NCBI RefSeq assembly: GCF_033978785.1
Contig: NW_026908095.1
Span: 1-64,000 of the forward strand
Direction of reading: 5' to 3'
Source of the DNA: Entelurus aequoreus
Lineage: Eukaryota > Chordata > Actinopteri > Syngnathiformes > Syngnathidae
Length of the DNA: 64,000 bases
Below the pieces are notes generated by a model. It was not told the DNA's origin, did not search any database, and saw only the letters and a list, made by a program, of their open reading frames with translations. Shown one piece after another: positions 51,072 through 63,992 of the stretch; within the stretch, counting starts at the first letter, position 1, and every line of letters begins with the position of its first letter. The translations under genes and the position numbers were made by a program.

Positions 51072-52388
51072 GATTTTTTCTAAGTACAAAATCGAGAGAG
51101 GCTAAAAATCACCTCTTTTTCCTTCTCTCGATCAGACACTTAGAAAAAAAACGGAAAAAAAAAAAAAAAAAATTTGGATTTTTTCTAAGTACAAAATCGA
51201 GAGAGGCTAAAAATCACCTCTTTTTCCTTCTCTCGATCGGACACTTAGAAAAAAAAAAAAAAAAAAAAAAAAAATTGGATTTTTTCTAAGTACAAAATCG
51301 AGAGAGGCTAAAAATCACCTCTTTTTCCTTCTCTCGATCAGACACTTAGAAAAAAAACGGAAAAAAAAAAAAAAAAAATTTGGATTTTTTCTAAGTACAA
51401 AATCGAGAGAGGCTAAAAATCACCTCTTTTTCCTTCTCTCGATCAGACACTTAGAAAAAAAACGGAAAAAAAAATAAAAAAAATTTGGATTTTTTTCTAA
51501 GTACAAAATCGAGAGAGGCTAAAAATCACCTCTTTTTCCTTCTCTCGATCAGACACTTAGAAAAAAAACGGAAAAAAAAAAAAAAAAAATTGGATTTTTT
51601 CTAAGTACAAAATCGAGAGAGGCTAAAAATCATCTCTTTTTCCTTCTCTCGATCGGACACTTAGAAAAAAAAAAAAAAAAAAAAAAAAATTTGGATTTTT
51701 TCTAAGTACAAAATCGAGAGAGGCTAAAAATCACCTCTTTTTCCTTCTCTCGATCACACACTTAGAAAAAAAACGGAAAAAAAAAAAAAAAAAATTTGGA
51801 TTTTTTTCTAAGTACAAAATCGAGAGAGGCTAAAAATCACCTCTTTTTCCTTCTCTCGATCGGACACTTAGAAAAAAAAAAAAAAAAAAAAAAAATTTGG
51901 ATTTTTTCTAAGTACAAAATCGAGAGAGGCTAAAAATCACCTCTTTTTCCTTCTCTCGATCAGACACTTAGAAAAAAAACGGAAAAAAAAAAAAAAAAAA
52001 TTTGGATTTTTTCTAAGTACAAAATCGAGAGAGGCTAAAAATCACCTCTTTTTCCTTCTCTCGATCGGACACTTAGAAAAAAAAAAAAAAAAAAAAAAAA
52101 AATTGGATTTTTTCTAAGTACAAAATCGAGAGAGGCTAAAAATCACCTCTTTTTCCTTCTCTCGATCAGACACTTAGAAAAAAAACGGAAAAAAAAAAAA
52201 AAAACATTTGGATTTTTTCTAAGTACAAAATCGAGAGAGGCTAAAAATCACCTCTTTTTCCTTCTCTCGATCAGACACTTAGAAAAAAAACGGAAAAAAA
52301 AAAAAAAAAAATTTGGATTTTTTTCTAAGTACAAAATCGAGAGAGGCTAAAAATCACCTCTTTTTCCTTCTCTCGATCGGACACTTAG

Positions 52389-52420
<32 letters not shown>

Positions 52421-52935
52421 GATTTTTTCTAAGTACAAAATCGAGAGAGGCTAAAAATCACCTCTTTTTCCTTCTCTCGATCGGACACTTAGAAAAAAAA
52501 AAAAAAAAAAAAAAAATTGGATTTTTTCTAAGTACAAAATCGAGAGAGGCTAAAAATCACCTCTTTTTCCTTCTCTCGATCAGACACTTAGAAAAAAAAC
52601 GGAAAAAAAAAAAAAAAAAATTTGGATTTTTTCAAGTACAAAATCGAGAGAGGCTAAAAATCACCTCTTTTTCCTTCTCTCGATCAGACACTTAGAAAAA
52701 AAACGGAAAAAAAAAAAAAAAAAAATTTGGATTTTTTCTAAGTACAAAATCGAGAGAGGCTAAAAATCACCTCTTTTTCCTTCTCTCGATCAGACACTTA
52801 GAAAAATAACGGAAAAAAAAAAAAAAAAAATTGGATTTTTTCTAAGTACAAAATCGAGAGAGGCTAAAAATCACCTCTTTTTCCTTCTCTCGATCAGACA
52901 CTTAGAAAAAAAACGGGAAAAAAAAGAAAAAAAAT
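50041..52935 (+). repeat. 28-mer family unit 1
   Basis: A 2,895-bp unit. It begins with a seven-T G-type after the G-interrupted tract and includes AATTGAG with C-type near 50,687 and a C just before TTTGG near 52,205. It ends with TTCAAG, AATAACGG and the next G tract. A private ATCATCTC change lies near 51,631, and CGGG near 52,915. Confidence 0.83.
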
Positions 52936-53214
52936 TTGGATTTTTTTCTAAGTACAAAATCGAGAGAGGCTAAAAATCACCTCTTTTTCCTTCTCTCGAT
53001 CGGACACTTAGAAAAAAAAAAAAAAAAAAAAAAAATTTGGATTTTTTCTAAGTACAAAATCGAGAGAGGCTAAAAATCACCTCTTTTTCCTTCTCTCGAT
53101 CAGACACTTAGAAAAAAAACGGAAAAAAAAATAAAAAATTTGGATTTTTTCTAAGTACAAAATCGAGAGAGGCTAAAAATCACCTCTTTTTCCTTCTCTC
53201 GATCGGACACTTAG

Positions 53215-53246
<32 letters not shown>

Positions 53247-53524
53247 GATTTTTTCTAAGTACAAAATCGAGAGAGGCTAAAAATCACCTCTTTTTCCTTC
53301 TCTCGATCGGACACTTAGAAAAAAAAAAAAAAAAAAAAAAAAATTTGGATTTTTTCTAAGTACAAAATCGAGAGAGGCTAAAAATCACCTCTTTTTCCTT
53401 CTCTCGATCAGACACTTAGAAAAAAAACGGAAAAAAAAAAAAAAAAAAATTGGATTTTTTCTAAGTACAAAATCGAGAGAGGCTAAAAATCACCTCTTTT
53501 TCCTTCTCTCGATCGGACACTTAG

Positions 53525-53555
<31 letters not shown>

Positions 53556-55815
53556 GATTTTTTCTAAGTACAAAATTGAGAGAGGCTAAAAATCACCTCT
53601 TTTTCCTTCTCTCGATCACACACTTAGAAAAAAAACGGAAAAAAAAAAAAAAAAAATTTGGATTTTTTTCTAAGTACAAAATCGAGAGAGGCTAAAAATC
53701 ACCTCTTTTTCCTTCTCTCGATCGGACACTTAGAAAAAAAAAAAAAAAAAAAAAAATTTGGATTTTTTCTAAGTACAAAATCGAGAGAGGCTAAAAATCA
53801 CCTCTTTTTCCTTCTCTCGATCAGACACTTAGAAAAAAAACGGAAAAAAAAAAAAATTTGGATTTTTTCTAAGTACAAAATCGAGAGAGGCTAAAAATCA
53901 CCTCTTTTTCCTTCTCTCGATCGGACACTTAGAAAAAAAAAAAAAAAAAAAAAAAAAATTTGGATTTTTTCTAAGTACAAAATCGAGAGAGGCTAAAAAT
54001 CACCTCTTTTTCCTTCTCTCGATCAGACACTTAGAAAAAAAACGGAAAAAAAAATAAAAAAAAATTGGATTTTTTCTAAGTACAAAATCGAGAGAGGCTA
54101 AAAATCACCTCTTTTTCCTTCTCTCGATCGGACACTTAGAAAAAAAAAAAAAAAAAAAAAAAATTGGATTTTTTCTAAGTACAAAATCGAGAGAGGCTAA
54201 AAATCACCTCTTTTTCCTTCTCTCGATCAGACACTTAGAAAAAAAACGGAAAAAAAAAAAAAAAAAATTTGGATTTTTTCTAAGTACAAAATCGAGAGAG
54301 GCTAAAAATCACCTCTTTTTCCTTCTCTCGATCAGACACTTAGAAAAAAAACGGAAAAAAAAATAAAAAAAATTTGGATTTTTTTCTAAGTACAAAATCG
54401 AGAGAGGCTAAAAATCACCTCTTTTTCCTTCTCTCGATCAGACACTTAGAAAAAAAACGGAAAAAAAAAAAAAAAAAATTGGATTTTTTCTAAGTACAAA
54501 ATCGAGAGAGGCTAAAAATCACCTCTTTTTCCTTCTCCCGATCGGACACTTAGAAAAAAAAAAAAAAAAAAAAAAAAATTTGGATTTTTTCTAAGTACAA
54601 AATCGAGAGAGGCTAAAAATCACCTCTTTTTCCTTCTCTCGATCACACACTTAGAAAAAAAACGGAAAAAAAAAAAAAAAAAATTTGGATTTTTTTCTAA
54701 GTACAAAATCGAGAGAGGCTAAAAATCACCTCTTTTTCCTTCTCTCGATCGGACACTTAGAAAAAAAAAAAAAAAAAAAAAATTTGGATTTTTTCTAAGT
54801 ACAAAATCGAGAGAGGCTAAAAATCACCTCTTTTTCCTTCTCTCGATCAGACACTTAGAAAAAAAACGGAAAAAAAAAAAAAAAAAATTTGGATTTTTTC
54901 TAAGTACAAAATCGAGAGAGGCTAAAAATCACCTCTTTTTCCTTCTCTCGATCGGACACTTAGAAAAAAAAAAAAAAAAAATAAAAAAATTGGATTTTTT
55001 CTAAGTACAAAATCGAGAGAGGCTAAAAATCACCTCTTTTTCCTTCTCTCGATCAGACACTTAGAAAAAAAACGGAAAAAAAAAAAAAAAACATTTGGAT
55101 TTTTTCTAAGTACAAAATCGAGAGAGGCTAAAAATCACCTCTTTTTCCTTCTCTCGATCAGACACTTAGAAAAAAAACGGAAAAAAAAAAAAAAAAAATT
55201 TGGATTTTTTTCTAAGTACAAAATCGAGAGAGGCTAAAAATCACCTCTTTTTCCTTCTCTCGATCGGACACTTAGAAAAAAAAAAAAAAAAAAATTTGGA
55301 TTTTTTCTAAGTACAAAATCGAGAGAGGCTAAAAATCACCTCTTTTTCCTTCTCTCGATCGGACACTTAGAAAAAAAAATAAAAAAAAAAAAAAATTGGA
55401 TTTTTTCTAAGTACAAAATCGAGAGAGGCTAAAAATCACCTCTTTTTCCTTCTCTCGATCAGACACTTAGAAAAAAAACGGAAAAAAAAAAAAAAAAAAT
55501 TTGGATTTTTTCAAGTACAAAATCGAGAGAGGCTAAAAATCACCTCTTTTTCCTTCTCTCGATCAGACACTTAGAAAAAAAACGGAAAAAAAAAAAAAAA
55601 AAAATTTGGATTTTTTCTAAGTACAAAATCGAGAGAGGCTAAAAATCACCTCTTTTTCCTTCTCTCGATCAGACACTTAGAAAAATAACGGAAAAAAAAA
55701 AAAAAAAAATTTGGATTTTTTCTAAGTACAAAATCGAGAGAGGCTAAAAATCACCTCTTTTTCCTTCTCTCGATCAGACACTTAGAAAAAAAACGGAAAA
55801 AAAAAGAAAAAAAAT
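52936..55815 (+). repeat. 28-mer family unit 2
   Basis: A 2,880-bp copy of unit 1 with the same markers at a constant offset: AATTGAG near 53,574, the C before TTTGG near 55,092, AATAACGG near 55,684. Private differences are a shorter 13-A tail after CGG near 53,844 and TCCCGATCGG near 54,536. Confidence 0.83.
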
Positions 55816-56095
55816 TTGGATTTTTTTCTAAGTACAAAATCGAGAGAGGCTAAAAATCACCTCTTTTTCCTTCTCTCGATCGGACACTTAGAAAAAAAAA
55901 AAAAAAAAAAAAAAATTTGGATTTTTTCTAAGTACAAAATCGAGAGAGGCTAAAAATCACCTCTTTTTCCTTCTCTCGATCAGACACTTAGAAAAAAAAC
56001 GGAAAAAAAAAATAAAAAATTTGGATTTTTTCTAAGTACAAAATCGAGAGAGGCTAAAAATCACCTCTTTTTCCTTCTCTCGATCGGACACTTAG

Positions 56096-56126
<31 letters not shown>

Positions 56127-56402
56127 GATTTTTTCTAAGTACAAAATCGAGAGAGGCTAAAAATCACCTCTTTTTCCTTCTCTCGATCGGACACTTAGAA
56201 AAAAAAAAAAAAAAAAAAAAAATTTGGATTTTTTCTAAGTACAAAATCGAGAGAGGCTAAAAATCACCTCTTTTTCCTTCTCTCGATCAGACACTTAGAA
56301 AAAAAACGGAAAAAAAAAAAAAAAAAATTGGATTTTTTCTAAGTACAAAATCGAGAGAGGCTAAAAATCACCTCTTTTTCCTTCTCTCGATCGGACACTT
56401 AG

Positions 56403-56433
<31 letters not shown>

Positions 56434-56816
56434 GATTTTTTCTAAGTACAAAATTGAGAGAGGCTAAAAATCACCTCTTTTTCCTTCTCTCGATCACACA
56501 CTTAGAAAAAAAACGGAAAAAAAAAAAAAAAAAATTTGGATTTTTTTCTAAGTACAAAATCGAGAGAGGCTAAAAATCACCTCTTTTTCCTTCTCTCGAT
56601 CGGACACTTAGAAAAAAAAAAAAAAAAAAAAAAAATTTGGATTTTTTCTAAGTACAAAATCGAGAGAGGCTAAAAATCACCTCTTTTTCCTTCTCTCGAT
56701 CAGACACTTAGAAAAAAAACGGAAAAAAAAAAAAAAAAAATTTGGATTTTTTCTAAGTACAAAATCGAGAGAGGCTAAAAATCACCTCTTTTTCCTTCTC
56801 TCGATCGGACACTTAG

Positions 56817-56847
<31 letters not shown>

Positions 56848-57954
56848 GATTTTTTCTAAGTACAAAATCGAGAGAGGCTAAAAATCACCTCTTTTTCCTT
56901 CTCTCGATCAGACACTTAGAAAAAAAACGGAAAAAAAAAAAAAATAAATTTGGATTTTTTCTAAGTACAAAATCGAGAGAGGCTAAAATCACCTCTTTTT
57001 CCTTCTCTCGATCAGACACTTAGAAAAAAAACGGAAAAAAAAAAAAAAAAAATTTGGATTTTTTCTAAGTACAAAATCGAGAGAGGCTAAAAATCACCTC
57101 TTTTTCCTTCTCTCGATCGGACACTTAGAAAAAAAAAAAAAAAAAAAAAAAAATTGGATTTTTTCTAAGTACAAAATCGAGAGAGGCTAAAAATCACCTC
57201 TTTTTCCTTCTCTCGATCAGACACTTAGAAAAAAAACGGAAAAAAAAAAAAAAAAAATTTGGATTTTTTCTAAGTACAAAATCGAGAGAGGCTAAAATCA
57301 CCTCTTTTTCCTTCTCTCGATCAGACACTTAGAAAAAAAACGGAAAAAAAAATAAAAAAAATTTGGATTTTTTTCTAAGTACAAAATCGAGAGAGGCTAA
57401 AAATCACCTCTTTTTCCTTCTCTTGATCAGACACTTAGAAAAAAAACGGAAAAAAAAAAAAAAAAATTGGATTTTTTCTAAGTACAAAATCGAGAGAGGC
57501 TAAAAATCACCTCTTTTTCCTTCTCTCGATCGGACACTTAGAAAAAAAAAAAAAAAAAAAAAAAAAATTTGGATTTTTTCTAAGTACAAAATTGAGAGAG
57601 GCTAAAAATCACCTCTTTTTCCTTCTCTCGATCACACACTTAGAAAAAAAACGGAAAAAAAAAAAAAAAAAATTTGGATTTTTTTCTAAGTACAAAATCG
57701 AGAGAGGCTAAAAATCACCTCTTTTTCCTTCTCTCGATCGGACACTTAGAAAAAAAAAAAAAAAAAAAAAAAATTTGGATTTTTTCTAAGTACAAAATCG
57801 AGAGAGGCTAAAAATCACCTCTTTTTCCTTCTCTCGATCAGACACTTAGAAAAAAAACGGAAAAAAAAAAAAAAAAAATTTGGATTTTTTCTAAGTACAA
57901 AATCGAGAGAGGCTAAAAATCACCTCTTTTTCCTTCTCTCGATCGGACACTTAG

Positions 57955-57986
<32 letters not shown>

Positions 57987-59404
57987 GATTTTTTCTAAGT
58001 ACAAAATCGAGAGAGGCTAAAAATCACCTCTTTTTCCTTCTCTCGATCAGACACTTAGAAAAAAAACGGAAAAAAAAAAAAAATAAATTTGGATTTTTTC
58101 TAAGTACAAAATCGAGAGAGGCTAAAATCACCTCTTTTTCCTTCTCTCGATCAGACACTTAGAAAAAAAACGGAAAAAAAAAAAAAAAAAATTTGGATTT
58201 TTTCTAAGTACAAAATCGAGAGAGGCTAAAAATCACCTCTTTTTCCTTCTCTCGATCGGACACTTAGAAAAAAAAAAAAAAAAAAAAAAAAATTGGATTT
58301 TTTCTAAGTACAAAATCGAGAGAGGCTAAAAATCACCTCTTTTTCCTTCTCTCGATCAGACACTTAGAAAAAAAACGGAAAAAAAAAAAAAAAAAATTTG
58401 GATTTTTTCTAAGTACAAAATCGAGAGAGGCTAAAATCACCTCTTTTTCCTTCTCTCGATCAGACACTTAGAAAAAAAACGGAAAAAAAAATAAAAAAAA
58501 TTTGGATTTTTTTCTAAGTACAAAATCGAGAGAGGCTAAAAATCACCTCTTTTTCCTTCTCTTGATCAGACACTTAGAAAAAAAACGGAAAAAAAAAAAA
58601 AAAAATTGGATTTTTTCTAAGTACAAAATCGAGAGAGGCTAAAAATCACCTCTTTTTCCTTCTCTCGATCGGACACTTAGAAAAAAAAAAAAAAAAAAAA
58701 AAAAATTTGGATTTTTTCTAAGTACAAAATCGAGAGAGGCTAAAAATCACCTCTTTTTCCTTCTCTCGATCACACACTTAGAAAAAAAACGGAAAAAAAA
58801 AAAAAAAAAATTTGGATTTTTTTCTAAGTACAAAATCGAGAGAGGCTAAAAATCACCTCTTTTTCCTTCTCTCGATCGGACACTTAGAAAAAAAAAAAAA
58901 AAAAAAAAAAATTTGGATTTTTTCTAAGTACAAAATCGAGAGAGGCTAAAAATCACCTCTTTTTCCTTCTCTCGATCAGACACTTAGAAAAAAAACGGAA
59001 AAAAAAAAAAAAAAAATTTGGATTTTTTCTAAGTACAAAATCGAGAGAGGCTAAAAATCACCTCTTTTTCCTTCTCTCGATCGGACACTTAGAAAAAAAA
59101 AAAAAAAAAAAAAAAAAATTGGATTTTTTCTAAGTACAAAATCGAGAGAGGCTAAAAATCACCTCTTTTTCCTTCTCTCGATCAGACACTTAGAAAAAAA
59201 ACGGAAAAAAAAAAAAAAAAAATTTGGATTTTTTCTAAGTACAAAATCGAGAGAGGCTAAAAATCACCTCTTTTTCCTTCTCTCGATCAGACACTTAGAA
59301 AAAAAACGGAAAAAAAAAAAAAAAAAATTTGGATTTTTTTCTAAGTACAAAATCGAGAGAGGCTAAAAATCACCTCTTTTTCCTTCTCTCGATCGGACAC
59401 TTAG

Positions 59405-59438
<34 letters not shown>

Positions 59439-59955
59439 GATTTTTTCTAAGTACAAAATCGAGAGAGGCTAAAAATCACCTCTTTTTCCTTCTCTCGATC
59501 GGACACTTAGAAAAAAAAAAAAAAAAAAAAAAAAATTGGATTTTTTCTAAGTACAAAATCGAGAGAGGCTAAAAATCACCTCTTTTTCCTTCTCTCAATC
59601 AGACACTTAGAAAAAAAACGGAAAAAAAAAAATAAAAAATTTGGATTTTTTCAAGTACAAAATCGAGAGAGGCTAAAAATCACCTCTTTTTCCTTCTCTC
59701 GATCAGACACTTAGAAAAAAAACGGAAAAAAAAAAAAAAAAAAATTTGGATTTTTTCTAAGTACAAAATCGAGAGAGGCTAAAAATCACCTCTTTTTCCT
59801 TCTCTCGATCAGACACTTAGAAAAATAACGGAAAAAAAAAAAAAAAAAATTTGGATTTTTTCTAAGTACAAAATCGAGAGAGGCTAAAAATCACCTCTTT
59901 TTCCTTCTCTCGATCAGACACTTAGAAAAAAAACGGAAAAAAAAAGAAAAAAAAT
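55816..59955 (+). repeat. 28-mer family unit 3, expanded to ~40 monomers
   Basis: A 4,140-bp unit. It starts like units 1 and 2 but contains an 11-monomer tandem duplication (56,431-58,706). It ends with CTCAATC near 59,597, TTCAAG, AATAACGG and the G-interrupted tract, the order also seen in domain I. Confidence 0.8.
56431..58706 (+). repeat. 11-monomer tandem duplication, 1,138 bp x 2
   Basis: Copies 56,431-57,568 and 57,569-58,706. Shared rare markers are AATTGAG with C-type at the start, a one-base deletion giving GGCTAAAATCACC twice per copy (56,983 and 57,292; 58,122 and 58,431), and TCTTGATC (57,421 and 58,560). Within each copy the two single-base deletions are about 309 bp apart, which suggests an earlier 3-monomer duplication nested inside. 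Confidence 0.88.
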
Positions 59956-60237
59956 TTGAATTTTTTTCTAAGTACAAAATCGAGAGAGGCTAAAAATCAC
60001 CTCTTTTTCCTTCTCTCGATCAGACACTTAGAAAAAAAACGGAAAAAAAAAATAAAAAATTTGGATTTTTTCTAAGTACAAAATCGAGAGAGGCTAAAAA
60101 TCACCTCTTTTTCCTTCTCTCGATCGGACACTTAGAAAAAAAAAAAAAAAAAAAAAAAAAATTTGGATTTTTTCTAAGTACAAAATTGAGAGAGGCTAAA
60201 AATCACCTCTTTTTCCTTCTCTCGATCGGACACTTAG

Positions 60238-60268
<31 letters not shown>

Positions 60269-60956
60269 GATTTTTTCTAAGTACAAAATCAAAAGAGGCT
60301 AAAAATCACCTCTTTTTCCTTCTCTCGATCGGACACTTAGAAAAAAAAAAAAAAAAAAAAAAAATTTGGATTTTTTCTAAGTACAAAATCGAGAGAGGCT
60401 AAAAATCACCTCTTTTTCCTTCTCTCGATCAGACACTTAGAAAAAAAACGGAAAAAAAAAAAAAAAAAATTGGATTTTTTCTAAGTACAAAATCGAGAGA
60501 GGCTAAAAATCACCTCTTTTTCCTTCTCTCGATCGGACACTTAGAAAAAAAAAAAAAAAAAAAAAAAAAATTTGGATTTTTTCTAAGTACAAAATTGAGA
60601 GAGGCTAAAAATCACCTCTTTTTCCTTCTCTCGATCACACACTTAGAAAAAAAACGGAAAAAAAAAAAAAAAAAATTTGGATTTTTTTCTTAGTACAAAA
60701 TCGAGAGAGGCTAAAAATCACCTCTTTTTCCTTCTCTCGATCGGACACTTAGAAAAAAAAAAAAAAAAAAAAAAAATTTGGATTTTTTCTAAGTACAAAA
60801 TCGAGAGAGGCTAAAAATCACCTCTTTTTCCTTCTCTCGATCAGACACTTAGAAAAAAAACGGAAAAAAAAAAAAAAAAAATTGGATTTTTTCTAAGTAC
60901 AAAATCGAGAGAGGCTAAAAATCACCTCTTTTTCCTTCTCTCGATCGGACACTTAG

Positions 60957-60987
<31 letters not shown>

Positions 60988-61162
60988 GATTTTTTCTAAG
61001 TACAAAATCGAGAGAGGCTAAAAATCACCTCTTTTTCCTTCTCTCGATCAGACACTTAGAAAAAAAACGGAAAAAAAAAAAAAAAAATTGGATTTTTTCT
61101 AAGTACAAAATCGAGAGAGGCTAAAAATCACCTCTTTTTCCTTCTCTCGATCGGACACTTAG

Positions 61163-61193
<31 letters not shown>

Positions 61194-61574
61194 GATTTTT
61201 TCTAAGTACAAAATTGAGAGAGGCTAAAAATCACCTCTTTTTCCTTCTCTCGATCACACACTTAGAAAAAAAACGGAAAAAAAAAAAAAAAAAATTTGGA
61301 TTTTTTTCTTAGTACAAAATCGAGAGAGGCTAAAAATCACCTCTTTTTCCTTCTCTCGATCGGACACTTAGAAAAAAAAAAAAAAAAAAAAAAATTTGGA
61401 TTTTTTCTAAGTACAAAATCGAGAGAGGCTAAAAATCACCTCTTTTTCCTTCTCTCGATCAGACACTTAGAAAAAAAACGGAAAAAAAAAAAAAAAAAAT
61501 TGGATTTTTTCTAAGTACAAAATCGAGAGAGGCTAAAAATCACCTCTTTTTCCTTCTCTCGATCGGACACTTAG

Positions 61575-61605
<31 letters not shown>

Positions 61606-62127
61606 GATTTTTTCTAAGTACAAAATCGAGAGAGGCTAAAAATCACCTCTTTTTCCTTCTCTCGATCAGACACTTAGAAAAAAAACGGAAAAAAAAAAAA
61701 AAAAAATTTGGATTTTTTCTAAGTACAAAATCGAGAGAGGCTAAAAATCACCTCTTTTTCCTTCTCTCGATCAGACACTTAGAAAAAAAACGGAAAAAAA
61801 AAAAAAAAAAATTTGGATTTTTTCAAGTACAAAATCGAGAGAGGCTAAAAATCACCTCTTTTTCCTTCTCTCGATCAGACACTTAGAAAAAAAACGGAAA
61901 AAAAAAAAAAAAAAAATTTGGATTTTTTCTAAGTACAAAATCGAGAGAGGCTAAAAATCACCTCTTTTTCCTTCTCTCGATCAGACACTTAGAAAAATAA
62001 CGGAAAAAAAAAAAAAAAAAATTTGGATTTTTTCTAAGTACAAAATCGAGAGAGGCTAAAAATCACCTCTTTTTCCTTCTCTCGATCAGACACTTAGAAA
62101 AAAAACGGAAAAAAAAAGAAAAAAAAT
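59956..62127 (+). repeat. 28-mer family unit 4, ~21 monomers
   Basis: A 2,172-bp unit starting with the TTTGAATT monomer also seen at 1,350 and 63,473. It contains AATTGAG near 60,183, ATCAAAAGAGG near 60,288 (seen once), and a 6-monomer tandem duplication at 60,470-61,707. Confidence 0.78.
60470..61707 (+). repeat. 6-monomer tandem duplication, 619 bp x 2
   Basis: Copies 60,470-61,088 and 61,089-61,707, each G, C-type with AATTGAG, seven-T G-type with TTCTTAGT, A, G, A. TTCTTAGT at 60,689 and 61,308 and AATTGAG at 60,591 and 61,210 both give a 619-bp spacing. The two copies have the same length. Confidence 0.87.
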
Positions 62128-62924
62128 TTGGATTTTTTTCTAAGTACAAAATCGAGAGAGGCTAAAAATCACCTCTTTTTCCTTCTCTCGATCGGACACT
62201 TAGAAAAAAAAAAAAAAAAAAAAAAAATTTGGATTTTTTCTAAGTACAAAATCGAGAGAGGCTAAAAATCACCTCTTTTTCCTTCTCTCGATCAGACACT
62301 TAGAAAAAAAACGGAAAAAAAAAAAAAAAAAATTTGGATTTTTTTCTAAGTACAAAATCGAGAGAGGCTAAAAATCACCTCTTTTTCCTTCTCTCGATCG
62401 GACACTTAGAAAAAAAAAAAAAAAAAAAAAAATTTGGATTTTTTCTAAGTACAAAATCGAGAGAGGCTAAAAATCACCTCTTTTTCCTTCTCTCGATCAG
62501 ACACTTAGAAAAAAAACGGAAAAAAAAAAAAAAAAAATTTGGATTTTTTCTAAGTACAAAATCGAGAGAGGCTAAAAATCACCTCTTTTTCCTTCTCTCG
62601 ATCGGACACTTAGAAAAAAAAAAAAAAAAAAAAAAAAATTGGATTTTTTCTAAGTACAAAATCGAGAGAGGCTAAAAATCACCTCTTTTTCCTTCTCTCG
62701 ATCAGACACTTAGAAAAAAAACGGAAAAAAAAAAAAAAAAAATTTGGATTTTTTCTAAGTACAAAATCGAGAGAGGCTAAAAATCACCTCTTTTTCCTTC
62801 TCTCGATCAGACACTTAGAAAAAAAACGGAAAAAAAAAAAAAAAAAATTTGGATTTTTTTCTAAGTACAAAATCGAGAGAGGCTAAAAATCACCTCTTTT
62901 TCCTTCTCTCGATCGGACACTTAG

Positions 62925-62955
<31 letters not shown>

Positions 62956-63472
62956 GATTTTTTCTAAGTACAAAATCGAGAGAGGCTAAAAATCACCTCT
63001 TTTTCCTTCTCTCGATCGGACACTTAGAAAAAAAAAAAAAAAAAAAAAAAAATTGGATTTTTTCTAAGTACAAAATCGAGAGAGGCTAAAAATCACCTCT
63101 TTTTCCTTCTCTCAATCAGACACTTAGAAAAAAAACGGAAAAAAAAAAATAAAAAATTTGGATTTTTTCAAGTACAAAATCGAGAGAGGCTAAAAATCAC
63201 CTCTTTTTCCTTCTCTCGATCAGACACTTAGAAAAAAAACGGAAAAAAAAAAAAAAAAAAATTTGGATTTTTTCTAAGTACAAAATCGAGAGAGGCTAAA
63301 AATCACCTCTTTTTCCTTCTCTCGATCAGACACTTAGAAAAATAACGGAAAAAAAAAAAAAAAAAAATTGGATTTTTTCTAAGTACAAAATCGAGAGAGG
63401 CTAAAAATCACCTCTTTTTCCTTCTCTCGATCAGACACTTAGAAAAAAAACGGAAAAAAAAAGAAAAAAAAT
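62128..63472 (+). repeat. 28-mer family unit 5, 13 monomers
   Basis: A contracted 1,345-bp unit that runs from the G-interrupted tract through CTCAATC (near 63,112), TTCAAG and AATAACGG (near 63,342) to the next one. About half of the regular unit is missing. Confidence 0.76.
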
Positions 63473-63754
63473 TTGAATTTTTTTCTAAGTACAAAATCGA
63501 GAGAGGCTAAAAATCACCTCTTTTTCCTTCTCTCGATCAGACACTTAGAAAAAAAACGGAAAAAAAAAATAAAAAATTTGGATTTTTTCTAAGTACAAAA
63601 TCGAGAGAGGCTAAAAATCACCTCTTTTTCCTTCTCTCGATCGGACACTTAGAAAAAAAAAAAAAAAAAAAAAAAAAATTTGGATTTTTTCTAAGTACAA
63701 AATTGAGAGAGGCTAAAAATCACCTCTTTTTCCTTCTCTCGATCGGACACTTAG

Positions 63755-63785
<31 letters not shown>

Positions 63786-63961
63786 GATTTTTTCTAAGTA
63801 CAAAATCGAGAGAGGCTAAAAATCACCTCTTTTTTCCTTCTCTCGATCAGACACTTAGAAAAAAACGGAAAAAAAAAAAAAAAAAATTGGATTTTTTCTA
63901 AGTACAAAATCGAGAGAGGCTAAAAATCACCTCTTTTTCCTTCTCTCGATCGGACACTTAG

Positions 63962-63992
<31 letters not shown>

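Noticed and set aside
728..62675. Twenty-two open frames of 72-179 codons with near-identical products
   Set aside because: All start at a TTG inside the satellite, exist only where seven T's and particular A-tract lengths coincide, and encode the repeat itself with lysine runs. Units that do offer an ATG (AAATGGATTTTTTC, for example near 6,722 and 44,463) reach a TAA after four codons. No codon bias, no upstream signals.
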